A stretch of DNA of 17,445 nt, taken from NCBI GenBank assembly GCA_002315885.1, contig DCIO01000027.1, positions 1-17,445 of the forward strand. Reading direction: 5' to 3'. Source of the stretch: Lentisphaeria bacterium UBA1724. Its GTDB lineage: Bacteria > Verrucomicrobiota > Lentisphaeria > Oligosphaerales > Oligosphaeraceae. Below are positions 1-6,475 of the stretch, piece after piece. The translations under genes and the position numbers were made by a program. Each line of letters opens with the position of its first letter. Position 1 is the stretch's first letter. Under the pieces are notes generated by a model. It did no database searches and was not told the DNA's origin. It saw only the letters and a list, made by a program, of their open reading frames with translations.

Positions 1-22
1 ACCGACGGCGTCCCCGCCGTCG
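1..22. repeat. Palindromic repeat, inverted copy of the 8317-8380 family
   Basis: A perfect 8-bp stem (3-10 pairs with 15-22) encloses the loop TCCC. The reverse complement differs by one loop base from the palindrome found twice at 8321-8372. It lies 6 bp beyond the stop of the minus-strand BrkB gene, so it may help end that transcript, but there is no T run to call it a standard intrinsic terminator. The window edge prevents seeing whether it is also tandem here. Confidence 0.75.
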
Positions 23-28
23 ACTCTA

Positions 29-1597
29 TCAGGCGTTAGACTTGCCCTTTGTGGGGTCCTCGATGGTGGGTTTGTCCGTAGCGAAGTGGTCGAAGGTGAT
101 TTTGTTCAATTCGGCGTCCAGCGCGTCATGTTGTGCCTTCATGTATTCGATGAATTTCGGCGGCAGGCACTTTTCGACGCGTCGTGCGGTCTCGGTGTCG
201 AGCCCCAGGAATGCGTCAGAGACCATGGAGAGTGTGATTTGGGAAGCAGGGATGCCCAGCATGTAGTCGTATGCGGCGGGCGGGTCTTCCAGAGGAGTTC
301 GCTGGATGACCAGGCCCGCTTTCACCAGGCTCGCCAGGGTGAATTCCAATTCGCGGATGGAGACATTGTGGCGTATGGCGTATCTTCCCGCATTCCAGCA
401 GCCCTTGCCGTTGTCGTAGTGGCGGCTGATGGATTCCACGATGGCGATGCCCAGCAGTCGGCTCGCACCCGCTTCCACGGGCTTGAGTTGCTTGGTCTGA
501 CGAAGCAGACGTTGATTTTGTGCGGCGAAGCAGATCTCCGCCCCCAGGAGAATCACCAGCCAGTTGGCGTAGAGCCATGCCAGGAAGAAGGGCAGTACGG
601 CAAAAGTCCCGTAGATGGCATTGTATTTCGCCAGCCCCACCTGCCATTTGATGTATGCCAACAGCACAATTCCCCAGCAGATGGCTGAGACGGCTCCCGC
701 CAAGAAGGCGGGCCCCAGGCGTACATGTGTGTTGGGCATGAAGAGATAGAGCGCCGCAAAGGAGGCGATGAGGCAGAGGAAGAGAATGCCCTTCGCCGCC
801 AGCTTACCCCAGTAGAGGATGACGGGTGAGTCGGTATGCAGCAACTGCCCCAACGCCCCGGAACTGATGAACGCGCTGAGGGAAAGCACGCAGAAGAGCA
901 GGATGGGCAGGAGAAGCACCACCACTAGGTATTCGCTGATCTGTCGCAATACGGGGCGCCCTCGTGTGACGCACCAGATGGCATTGAAGTTGTTCTCCAA
1001 TTTCTTGATGGACATGATGACTGTTGCTAGGAGTGTCACCACACCGATGACACCCAGGGCGGCGAAATTCGTCTTGTCCACGTAGCTGAATACATTGATG
1101 ATGACCATCTGCATGGGCTCGGGGAGTTCTGCCGCAAAACCCGGTTTGACTTCCGAGGCCAGACGGGGCTCGGGGACTTGGTGCGTGGCAGGTGGGGTAT
1201 CGGTGGCATTTTCCTCGGTCCCCTCTTCGGGAGGCATGACGACTTTATAGACGTATGTCTCGCTGCCATCCGTCTCGGAGGTCTGCACCAGAGTCTCGAT
1301 GCCCAGGTGCGCCAGCAACTGTCGCTGGAGACCGATGCCTTTGCAGAAGGAGAGTGCGATGGCCAGCACGGGAACCAGTGACACCATGGTGATGTAGGTC
1401 AGGGCGCTGCTCTGGAGGGTACAGCGGTCTTCCACAAAGCCACCGATGGCCACTACCAGCAGACGGCACAGGGAATAGACCGACCGCTTCAGAAAACGCA
1501 ATGCGCTAAAATCCGCATTCCAAATTTTGTCCGTGAAGAAGGAAATGACCGTCTTCGCGATATTTTTTTTCTCTTTGGCAGAAGTGTCGTTGGACAT
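29..1597 (-). CDS. YihY/BrkB family inner-membrane protein with C-terminal winged-helix-like domain
   Basis: An integral membrane protein of the BrkB/YihY family (once misnamed RNase BN); the transported substrate or function of the family is not settled. The family core is visible: a membrane segment near residues 40-95 (with the stretch LQSSALTYITMVSLVP), an insertion of roughly 80 residues rich in Pro and Glu (about 95-170), then membrane helices to about residue 365, including the typical KKLENNFNAIW and FAVLPFFLAWLYANWLVILLGAEI segments. Residues about 375-500 form a soluble tail (ISRHYDNGKGCWN, followed by LEFTLASLVKAGLVIQ) that looks like a winged helix. At 522 residues it is much longer than the roughly 280-residue minimal family. 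The start is fixed by AAAGGAG at 1606-1612, 8 bases before ATG. It is the last gene of a likely operon with the two chromate-transporter genes, 30 bp downstream of the second. Family assignment is firm; function is unknown. Confidence 0.9.
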   Translation of the reverse strand: MSNDTSAKEKKNIAKTVISFFTDKIWNADFSALRFLKRSVYSLCRLLVVAIGGFVEDRCTLQSSALTYITMVSLVPVLAIALSFCKGIGLQRQLLAHLGIETLVQTSETDGSETYVYKVVMPPEEGTEENATDTPPATHQVPEPRLASEVKPGFAAELPEPMQMVIINVFSYVDKTNFAALGVIGVVTLLATVIMSIKKLENNFNAIWCVTRGRPVLRQISEYLVVVLLLPILLFCVLSLSAFISSGALGQLLHTDSPVILYWGKLAAKGILFLCLIASFAALYLFMPNTHVRLGPAFLAGAVSAICWGIVLLAYIKWQVGLAKYNAIYGTFAVLPFFLAWLYANWLVILLGAEICFAAQNQRLLRQTKQLKPVEAGASRLLGIAIVESISRHYDNGKGCWNAGRYAIRHNVSIRELEFTLASLVKAGLVIQRTPLEDPPAAYDYMLGIPASQITLSMVSDAFLGLDTETARRVEKCLPPKFIEYMKAQHDALDAELNKITFDHFATDKPTIEDPTKGKSNA

Positions 1598-1627
1598 GAT
1601 GGATACTCCTTTGGCAAAGCAGAGGTG

Positions 1628-2203
1628 TTAGGGAATGAGAAACAGAAGCCATCCCGCGCAGGCGGAACCCAGCAACACCCAGAGGATGTTCGGGCGCCAG
1701 CGCCATTGGATGAAGAAAACCGCTAGGAAGATGACCACGCCCTGCCAGCAGAACCCGAAGGATTGCCCTGCACGCCACAGTGCCTTGATTGGCGCGGTGA
1801 AGAGCGAGGTCTCCGCAAAGAAAATCACCGCCGCCGCAATTAACCCCAAAGTGGCGGGACGGACGCCATGGAGCACCGCCTTCCAGTGGCGGTTGGACTC
1901 GAAGGCCTTTAGGAGCACCGCCACCAGCAATCCCAGAACCAGGGACGGCGTGGCGACGCCTGCGGTGGCCGCTATCGCACCGAGGAATCCCGCCTGGCTC
2001 TGTCCCACGTATGTGGCGGCATTGAGGCCAACGGGTCCCGGGGTCATCTGGGCCAGTGCCACGATGTCGGCGAATTCGCTGGCGGTCATGACGCCCAGGC
2101 GTGTCACCAGCTCATCCTGGAAGAGGGGTATCATGGCATATCCACCCCCGAAGGTCAGGAAGCCGATTTTGACAAAGAGGATGTAGAGCGCCAGGAGGCT
2201 CAT
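1628..2203 (-). CDS. Chromate transporter family protein, second subunit of a short-chain pair
   Basis: A 191-residue single-domain member of the CHR family, membrane proteins that export chromate or, in many cases, have no proven substrate. The family signature FLTFGGGYAMIPLFQDELV sits near the N-terminus, and MTPGPVGLNAATYVG follows around residues 60-75. Several hydrophobic helices fill the rest. Two tandem genes each encoding one CHR domain are a known arrangement, thought to make a heterodimer equivalent to the long fused ChrA. An earlier in-frame ATG at 2227 exists, but the start at 2203 is preferred because a strong GAGGAGGAG lies just before it and its ATGA overlaps the stop of the upstream CHR gene, suggesting translational coupling. 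The sequence does not show whether chromate is the real substrate. Confidence 0.9.
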   Translation of the reverse strand: MSLLALYILFVKIGFLTFGGGYAMIPLFQDELVTRLGVMTASEFADIVALAQMTPGPVGLNAATYVGQSQAGFLGAIAATAGVATPSLVLGLLVAVLLKAFESNRHWKAVLHGVRPATLGLIAAAVIFFAETSLFTAPIKALWRAGQSFGFCWQGVVIFLAVFFIQWRWRPNILWVLLGSACAGWLLFLIP

Positions 2204-2805
2204 GACTTCTCCTCCTCGCCCACGCACTTGCTCGCGCGCGTATGAGAAAACTTCGGCGGGAACTGGGAAAGCCAGCCCAGCAACGCGCAGGCCAGCAGGA
2301 CGTAGACCGCGTTGACGCCGAAGAATGCCAGCGCCAGGAAGCTGGCGGTGGCGATGCCCCAGGAGAATGCCCGTGCCTGGGCTTCCGGGTTTTTCAGGAG
2401 AATTTGTTTGCCGAGGCCGATGACGGCCCAGAGGATGAGGGCGCAGACCGCGGCCCGGACACCCAGGAAGAGGTGCGATACCGCGGGATATTCCCGTAGC
2501 CGCGAGACGATTTCCGCCAATGCCACGATGGCGATGAATGGCGGGAGGATGCTCCCCAGGACGGATGCCAGCGCGCCAGGAATCCCCGCCATGCGGTAGC
2601 CCAGCAGCACGCCCATGTTGCAGGCGATGATGCCTGGCATGGACTGCATGGTGGCCACGGTGTCCACCATCTCTTCGTCAGTCAGCCACTTGCGCTTCTC
2701 CACGAATTCCGCGCGAATGGCAGGCAGCATGGCCAGCCCCCCTCCCAGGGTCACCAGGGAGAGGTTGAAGAAGATTCCGAAGAGTGTTCTGATTCGGGGC
2801 CACAC
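2200..2805 (-). CDS. Chromate transporter family protein, first subunit of a short-chain pair
   Basis: A 201-residue single-domain CHR family membrane protein. The N-terminal signature reads LSLVTLGGGLAMLPAIRAEFV, followed by a charged loop (EKRKWLTDEEMVD) and MQSMPGIIACNMGVLLGYRMAG, the partner of the MTPGPVGLNAATYVG motif in the downstream protein. Further helices follow to a basic C-terminus. The start is a GTG (MWPRIRTLFGIFF); no ATG in frame would give a better N-terminus, and no convincing Shine-Dalgarno precedes it, so the exact start is uncertain. Its stop overlaps the next gene's start by ATGA. The pair probably forms one transporter with antiparallel halves, as known for short-chain CHR proteins; the substrate is inferred only from the family. 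Confidence 0.88.
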   Translation of the reverse strand: MWPRIRTLFGIFFNLSLVTLGGGLAMLPAIRAEFVEKRKWLTDEEMVDTVATMQSMPGIIACNMGVLLGYRMAGIPGALASVLGSILPPFIAIVALAEIVSRLREYPAVSHLFLGVRAAVCALILWAVIGLGKQILLKNPEAQARAFSWGIATASFLALAFFGVNAVYVLLACALLGWLSQFPPKFSHTRASKCVGEEEKS

Positions 2806-2819
2806 GGGTGAAAATGCAA

Positions 2820-2862
2820 ACGGGCAGCGGGCAAGTAGCGGAACTACCCACCGGCTGCCCGA
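2820..2862 (-). terminator. Terminator behind efp
   Basis: Perfect 8-bp GC-rich arms, CGGGCAGC at 2821-2828 and GCTGCCCG at 2854-2861, enclose a smaller internal hairpin (GTAG 2835-2838 with CTAC 2844-2847). On the minus strand the hairpin is followed by a T-rich tract just below 2821. An additional AT-rich hairpin (2878-2885 with 2892-2899, 8 bp, 6-base loop) overlaps the efp stop codon. The hairpin separates efp from the chromate transporter operon, whose start is only 16 bp beyond it. Confidence 0.7.
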
Positions 2863-2897
2863 TTGACAGAACGGAAGAATTTTCTAGTTTCAGAAAA

Positions 2898-3476
2898 TTA
2901 GATGGATGCCTTCTTCACGCGGTCGGAATACTCGCCAGTACGGGTGTCAATGCGGACCACATCGCCAATGCCAACGAAGGTGGGGACATTGATTTCATAA
3001 CCATTGTCAATCTTGGCGGGCTTCAGGCAGTTGGTGGCGGTGTCGCCCTTGAAACCAGGCTCGGTCTCCGCAATCACCTTCTCCACGAAGATGGGCAGGG
3101 TGACATCGATGGGGTTGCCGTTGAAGAAGAGAATCTGGCATTCCATGTCGTCTTCCAGGAAATACTTGTTGCGGCCCAGGACTTCCTCGGTCACACGGAT
3201 TTCCTCGCTGTCGGAATCCAGGAAGATGTAGACGCCATCGCCTTCGTCATAGGAGAAATTGACGGTTTTCTCGGCCAGATCGGGCTGGTCGATTTTGTCG
3301 CCGGGGCGGTAAGCCTTTTCGGTGGTGGCGCCAGTCAGCATGTTGCGCATCTTGCAACGATAGATCGCCTGGCCTTTGCCGGGCTTCATGAAATCATATT
3401 CGGTGATGAGGTAGGGATCGCCATTTTCCAGCTGGACTTTCAGACCCTTTCTCAAATCAGAAACATCATAAGGCAT
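2898..3476 (-). CDS. efp: Elongation factor P
   Basis: EF-P binds the ribosome between the P and E sites and relieves stalling at consecutive prolines. The 192-residue length is standard. The N-terminal KOW-like domain carries FMKPGKGQA with Lys34 at the tip of the loop, the residue that in E. coli receives beta-lysylation; the surrounding sequence resembles the E. coli type (KPGKGQA) rather than the rhamnosylated Arg type. The central OB domain and the C-terminal OB domain follow, ending in NVPTFVGIGDVVRIDTRTGEYSDRV, the family signature. No epmA or epmB homologue is in the window, so whether Lys34 is modified cannot be told here. AGGAGA 5-10 bases before the ATG supports the start. The gene has its own terminator and is divergent from rnc. 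Confidence 0.97.
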   Translation of the reverse strand: MPYDVSDLRKGLKVQLENGDPYLITEYDFMKPGKGQAIYRCKMRNMLTGATTEKAYRPGDKIDQPDLAEKTVNFSYDEGDGVYIFLDSDSEEIRVTEEVLGRNKYFLEDDMECQILFFNGNPIDVTLPIFVEKVIAETEPGFKGDTATNCLKPAKIDNGYEINVPTFVGIGDVVRIDTRTGEYSDRVKKASI

Positions 3477-3500
3477 TGCAGTGTTCTCCTAACAGCTTAC

Positions 3501-3506
3501 ATTGTA
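3501..3506 (-). promoter_or_regulatory. Possible -10 element of efp
   Basis: On the minus strand the hexamer TACAAT lies about 25 bp upstream of the efp start codon, within the 114-bp spacer shared with divergent rnc. No good -35 hexamer at 16-18 bp was found, so this is a weak call; the resulting leader would be short but would still include the Shine-Dalgarno site. Confidence 0.3.
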
Positions 3507-3590
3507 AAAAATTACACAACCAATTTCGGAAAGATCGCACGAATGACTTTCTTTCCTGTGTGTGCGCAAATGCCTTAAAATAGTGCCATT

Positions 3591-4325
3591 ATGAAAAATT
3601 TCAACTTGACAGCCGCCAATTGGTCCCAGGCTTTGACCGAACTTCAGGAACGGGCGGGGTATACTTTTCACGACAAGGAATTGCTTCGGCTGGCTCTCAC
3701 ACATTCCAGTTATGCCTCGGAATCACCCATACCATTCTGCCAATGGAATGAACGATTGGAATTCCTGGGGGACGCGGTGCTTCAGTTGATTGTCACCCAT
3801 CGGCTCTATCTGGATATGCCCAATGCCCAGGAGGGGGAACTGACACGCTCCAGATCCGTCCTGGTGGACGAACCCGCCAATGCACGAAACGCGAAAAATC
3901 TGACGCTGGATCGGGCGCTGCTGCTGGGGAAAGGCGAGTGTCAGGGCGGCGGTCGTGAGCGCGCGTCGTTGCTGGGGGACGCCTTCGAGGCATTCCTGGG
4001 AGCGGTCTATCTGGATGGGGGCTTCGAGGCCGCTCGTGGCGTGGTGGAGCGAATCTACCCCAATGCCCTTCAGGCTGTCCAGGGAGGAGAAGTCACCGAA
4101 AATCCCAAGGGACTCCTCCAAATCAAATGCCAGGCGAAATTCCGCAAATCCCCCGAATATCGCGAGGTCTCTTCCACGGGACCATCCCATGCACCCCATT
4201 TTGTCTACGAGGCAATCCTACCCGACGGAACTGTCTTCAAAGGCGAAGGGAATTCCAAAAAGGTGGCAGAACAAAACGCCGCCTACAACGCTATTCTTCA
4301 ATACCACTGGGATGGGGCGAACTGA
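3591..4325 (+). CDS. rnc: Ribonuclease III
   Basis: Endonuclease that cuts double-stranded RNA and processes rRNA precursors and structured mRNAs. The 244 residues hold a catalytic RIII domain (about 13-160) and a C-terminal double-stranded-RNA-binding domain (about 172-240). The signature NERLEFLGDAVL spans residues 53-64, giving the metal ligands Glu57 and Asp61; the second set, Asp130 and Glu133, is in LLGDAFEAFLGAVYLDGG. The dsRBD shows GPSHAPHFVYEAIL and the basic NSKKVAEQNAAYNAI helix. All catalytic residues are present. No Shine-Dalgarno precedes the ATG. The gene is monocistronic in this window and has no ordinary terminator; instead a 363-bp CTAG-rich array begins 10 bp after its stop, so the array is probably transcribed as its 3' untranslated region. 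Confidence 0.97.
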   Translation: MKNFNLTAANWSQALTELQERAGYTFHDKELLRLALTHSSYASESPIPFCQWNERLEFLGDAVLQLIVTHRLYLDMPNAQEGELTRSRSVLVDEPANARNAKNLTLDRALLLGKGECQGGGRERASLLGDAFEAFLGAVYLDGGFEAARGVVERIYPNALQAVQGGEVTENPKGLLQIKCQAKFRKSPEYREVSSTGPSHAPHFVYEAILPDGTVFKGEGNSKKVAEQNAAYNAILQYHWDGAN

Positions 4326-4334
4326 AACCAAAAG

Positions 4335-4697
4335 CTAGACTTTCTAGCTTCTATGCGCGCGTGCGCGCGTCTAGAGCTCCTAGACCTTCTAGCTAGAGCC
4401 ACTAGAGCTTCTAGACTTTCTAGCTAGAGCCTCTAGATCTAGACCTTCTAGCTAGAGTCTCTAGACCTAGACTTTCTAGCTAGAGCTTCTAGAGCTTCTA
4501 GATCTTCTAGCTAGAACTTCTAGATCTAGATTTTCTAGCTAGAGCCTCTAGAGCTTCTAGATCTTCTAGCTAGAACTTCTAGATCTAGATCTTCTAGCTA
4601 GAGCCTCTAGAGCTTCTAGACTTTCTAGCTAGAGCCTCTAGATCTAGATCTTCTAGCTAGAGCTTCTAGATCTAGACTATCTAGCTAGAATTTCTAG
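4335..4697. repeat. CTAG array: 47 CTAG tetranucleotides in 363 bp
   Basis: CTAG occurs 47 times here, against about a dozen in the remaining 17 kb by my reading. Neighbouring CTAGs are separated by only three spacer lengths: 0 bases (11 times), 2 bases, nearly always AT (6 times), or 5 bases, mostly A-N-Y-Y-T such as AGCTT, AGCCT, ACTTT or ATCTT (28 times); one gap holds a GC tract. From 4389 the array is built of ten units that each start with CTAGCTAG: starts at 4389, 4420, 4448, 4476, 4507, 4535, 4566, 4594, 4625, 4653, and a partial unit at 4681. Units are 28 bp (0, 5, 2, 5 spacers) or 31 bp (0, 5, 5, 5 spacers), in the order 31-28-28-31-28-31-28-31-28-28. The array contains TAG in many frames on both strands, so it cannot be coding. 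No insertion-sequence gene, CRISPR architecture or known repeat family explains it. Confidence 0.95.
4352..4370. repeat. Left alternating purine-pyrimidine GC tract of the CTAG array
   Basis: Nineteen bases of strictly alternating purine and pyrimidine, almost all GC, interrupt the CTAG pattern near its left end. Together with the adjoining TCTAGA the end (4363-4375) is a perfect 13-bp inverted copy of the right end at 4693-4705. Alternating GC tracts are known to favour left-handed Z-DNA under negative supercoiling. Confidence 0.85.
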
Positions 4698-4708
4698 ACG
4701 CGCGCGCG
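4698..4708. repeat. Right alternating GC tract of the CTAG array
   Basis: Eleven bases of alternating purine and pyrimidine (ACGCGCGCGCG) close the array. Positions 4693-4705 are the exact reverse complement of 4363-4375, so the main array has 13-bp terminal inverted repeats. Confidence 0.85.
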
Positions 4709-4747
4709 AAGAGCAGCCAGACCTTTCCAGATAAATCCATTCATTTT

Positions 4748-4820
4748 GGGGAACTGTCTGTTCCTTGAGAGGGTAGGTGGCAGTGTTCACCGCCCCTATT
4801 CGTGGGCGAAATATCTACCC
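4748..4820. other. Cluster of small inverted repeats in the gap behind the CTAG array
   Basis: The gene-free stretch 4709-4945 holds several foldable pieces. GGAAC at 4750-4754 pairs with GTTCC at 4760-4764. GGGTAG at 4771-4776 can pair with CTACCC at 4815-4820, enclosing two hairpins (GGTG 4776-4779 with CACC 4788-4791, sharing one base, and CGCCC 4791-4795 with GGGCG 4804-4808), an arrangement like a three-way junction. It may be a structured RNA on either strand or a degenerate repeat. No known RNA family was recognised. Confidence 0.3.
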
Positions 4821-4842
4821 ACCTGGGGAACAAAGCGAAACA

Positions 4843-4863
4843 ATTCCGTATTCCGCATTCCGC
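4843..4863. repeat. Three tandem 7-bp repeats
   Basis: ATTCCGT is followed by two copies of ATTCCGC, then ATTG. A similar 7-bp triplet (ATTCTTG-type) sits at 17221-17241, so short ATTC-led runs recur between genes in this genome. Confidence 0.7.
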
Positions 4864-4879
4864 ATTGAAAAGAGGGGGC

Positions 4880-4899
4880 ATGGGGGATCCCTCCCCCAT
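4880..4899 (-). terminator. Probable terminator of the ddl-lipoprotein operon
   Basis: A 7-bp stem (ATGGGGG 4880-4886 with CCCCCAT 4893-4899) encloses a 6-base loop. On the minus strand it is followed by a pyrimidine run ending in TTTT (4868-4879 region). It lies about 47 bp past the lipoprotein stop. On the plus strand no T run follows, so it is unlikely to end rnc transcription. Confidence 0.45.
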
Positions 4900-4910
4900 C
4901 CTTATAAACA

Positions 4911-4938
4911 ATTACGCATTAAGCATTACGCATTAAGC
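4911..4938. repeat. Two perfect tandem 14-bp repeats
   Basis: The unit ATTACGCATTAAGC occurs twice without change, followed by ATTG, just beyond the end of the lipoprotein gene. The same closing ATTG follows the 7-bp repeats at 4843-4863. Confidence 0.85.
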
Positions 4939-4945
4939 ATTGTAT

Positions 4946-5269
4946 TTATTCTCCCCAGACGACGCACTTATACGTGGAGTAGACGCCGAAGAGAGAGCTG
5001 GCTTCCCAGTCCACGTGGTGGATTTTCTTGATGCCGCCATTTGCGCAAGCCGCGGTGATGGATGAGTCACCCGTGGCAATCAGTCCGCAGAAGGAGTTTG
5101 AGACGGAGACGCCCAGTTTGAGTGAAGTGGGATTTTCCACTGCTTCGCCGGTGGCCATGGGGAGTCGGACGTTGGTGTAGAGCAGTCCGATGGGCTGGCT
5201 GGTGGCGCAGGATGTGGTGAAGAGGCTGACGAATGCCAGGATGGCAATCAACGCGAGGAATTTTTTCAT
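4946..5269 (-). CDS. TRL-like family small lipoprotein
   Basis: A 107-residue secreted protein. It opens with a basic start (MKKF), a hydrophobic core and FTTSC with Cys21 as the likely lipidation site; Thr at -3 is an unusual lipobox residue, so lipidation is probable rather than certain. After it come GLLYTNVRLPMA, LGVSVSNSFCGLIATGDSSITAACANGGIKKIHHVDW and a C-terminal YKCVVWGE, the pattern of the TRL-like family (first described at a tRNA-associated locus), whose function is unknown. The reading frame extends upstream to 5356, but the start at 5269 is preferred because AAAGGAG lies 8 bases before it and the signal peptide begins there. It follows ddl by 19 bp on the same strand and is probably co-transcribed. 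Confidence 0.82.
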   Translation of the reverse strand: MKKFLALIAILAFVSLFTTSCATSQPIGLLYTNVRLPMATGEAVENPTSLKLGVSVSNSFCGLIATGDSSITAACANGGIKKIHHVDWEASSLFGVYSTYKCVVWGE

Positions 5270-5288
5270 GGGGATGACTCCTTTGGGA

Positions 5289-6416
5289 TTAGTTTCCGAG
5301 GCTGAGAGACTGTTTTTTCTGGAAGCGCACAACCGCCATCTCCAGCAGGGTGTCAATGAGCTGCGGGTATGCCATGCCGGAATTCTCCATCATCTTGGGA
5401 TAGAGGGAAATGCTAGTGAAGCCAGGGATGGTATTGACTTCGTTCAGGACGATGCCCTCCTTCTCTGCGCCCTTCTTGGGATCCAGGTAGAAGAAGTCCA
5501 CACGTGCCATGCCACCGCACCCTAATGCGTCAAAGACCATGGCCGCCGCTTCGCGGATCATCGCCTTCGCGGATTTCGTCAGCTTTGCGGGCACCTGCAG
5601 TTTTGCGCCCTTGTCGTCCAGATATTTCGCCTTGTAGTCGTAGAAGCCCTTGGTGGGAATTACTTCGCCGGGGTCCGCTACGAAGACGCCGCCGTCGGGC
5701 ATCTCCAAAACCGCGCACTCGATTTCACGGGCGTGGAGAATCGCCTTCTCCACAAGCACCTTGTCGTCAAATTTGAAGGCCTCCGCCAAGGCGTCATCCA
5801 GTTCTTCGATTTTCTTGACGCAGACCACGCCTACGGAGGAACCCGTGCGTGCGGGCTTCACGAAGAGTGGCAGTCCCAGATCCTTCTGCAATTCGTCGGC
5901 GGGGACGGTTTCGTCGGGGCCGAATGCGTAGAAGGGCGCCACCGGGATGTCCAGCAGTGCGGAAGCTAGGACTTTCGCCCGTTCCTTGTCCATGCAGTTA
6001 GCGCTGGAGTCCACATCGCATCCCACGTAGGGAACGGCCAGCATCTCAAAGAGTCCCTGGATGGTGCCGTCTTCGCCATTGGCGCCGTGGAGGACAGGGA
6101 ATGCGATATCGAAATGGACGGGCTTGCGCTTGCCGTCGGGGAATGCCAGTGCGGGGCCGTCGGCGGTGCTCATGGGGAAGCAGACGGGTGCCTTGGGAGC
6201 CAGGGCGACTTCGTTGGGATCCGTGGAATTCTCCAGGAATTCCTTGTCGCCGTAGTAGTGCCAGACGCCATCCCAATCAATACCCGCCACCACGGGGGTG
6301 TACTTTTCCCGGTCCAGGGCCCTGTAGACCGAGAGGCAGGAAATCAGGGATACTTTGTGTTCGGGGGATTTGCCTCCGCAGACCAGGAGGACATTTTTGC
6401 GTGAAGTCTTCGGCAT
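5289..6416 (-). CDS. ddl: D-alanine--D-alanine ligase
   Basis: Cytosolic ATP-grasp enzyme that joins two D-alanines for the peptidoglycan precursor stem. From the preferred start it has 375 residues. Seen motifs: GGKSPEHKVSLIS (14-26), HGANGEDGTIQG (110-121), the ATP-binding FVKPARTGSSVGV (185-197, Lys187), the omega-loop FYDYKAKY (258-265) and the metal-binding end NEVNTIPGFT (325-334) preceded by RVDFF. The Tyr in DYKAKY is the residue typical of D-Ala-D-Ala rather than vancomycin-type D-Ala-D-Lac ligases. The frame opens at 6503, but the extra 29 residues are low-complexity and precede the conserved first strand, so ATG 6416 is chosen; no Shine-Dalgarno is visible. It shares an AT-rich 100-bp divergent spacer with the ClC gene and leads a probable two-gene unit with the lipoprotein. 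Confidence 0.96.
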   Translation of the reverse strand: MPKTSRKNVLLVCGGKSPEHKVSLISCLSVYRALDREKYTPVVAGIDWDGVWHYYGDKEFLENSTDPNEVALAPKAPVCFPMSTADGPALAFPDGKRKPVHFDIAFPVLHGANGEDGTIQGLFEMLAVPYVGCDVDSSANCMDKERAKVLASALLDIPVAPFYAFGPDETVPADELQKDLGLPLFVKPARTGSSVGVVCVKKIEELDDALAEAFKFDDKVLVEKAILHAREIECAVLEMPDGGVFVADPGEVIPTKGFYDYKAKYLDDKGAKLQVPAKLTKSAKAMIREAAAMVFDALGCGGMARVDFFYLDPKKGAEKEGIVLNEVNTIPGFTSISLYPKMMENSGMAYPQLIDTLLEMAVVRFQKKQSLSLGN

Positions 6417-6475
6417 TGTATTCAGATTGGATTGATTGGGTTGTGATGGTGTAATTGTTTTCAAGATGATTATGT

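Noticed and set aside
2808..3578. A 256-codon plus-strand frame opposite efp
   Set aside because: It lies entirely over efp, which has complete family motifs, and has no protein features of its own.
4335..4697. CTAG array as a CRISPR array
   Set aside because: The 28-31-bp periodicity is suggestive, but there are no unique spacers, the whole unit is repetitive, and no cas gene is present.
4335..4697. CTAG array as a replication origin or iteron cluster
   Set aside because: No DnaA boxes, dnaA, dnaN or replication-initiator gene were seen nearby, and the units are not AT-rich iterons.
4777..5031. An 84-codon plus-strand frame in the gap behind the CTAG array
   Set aside because: It spans hairpins, the 14-bp repeats and the end of the lipoprotein gene, has no start signal and no recognisable protein pattern.
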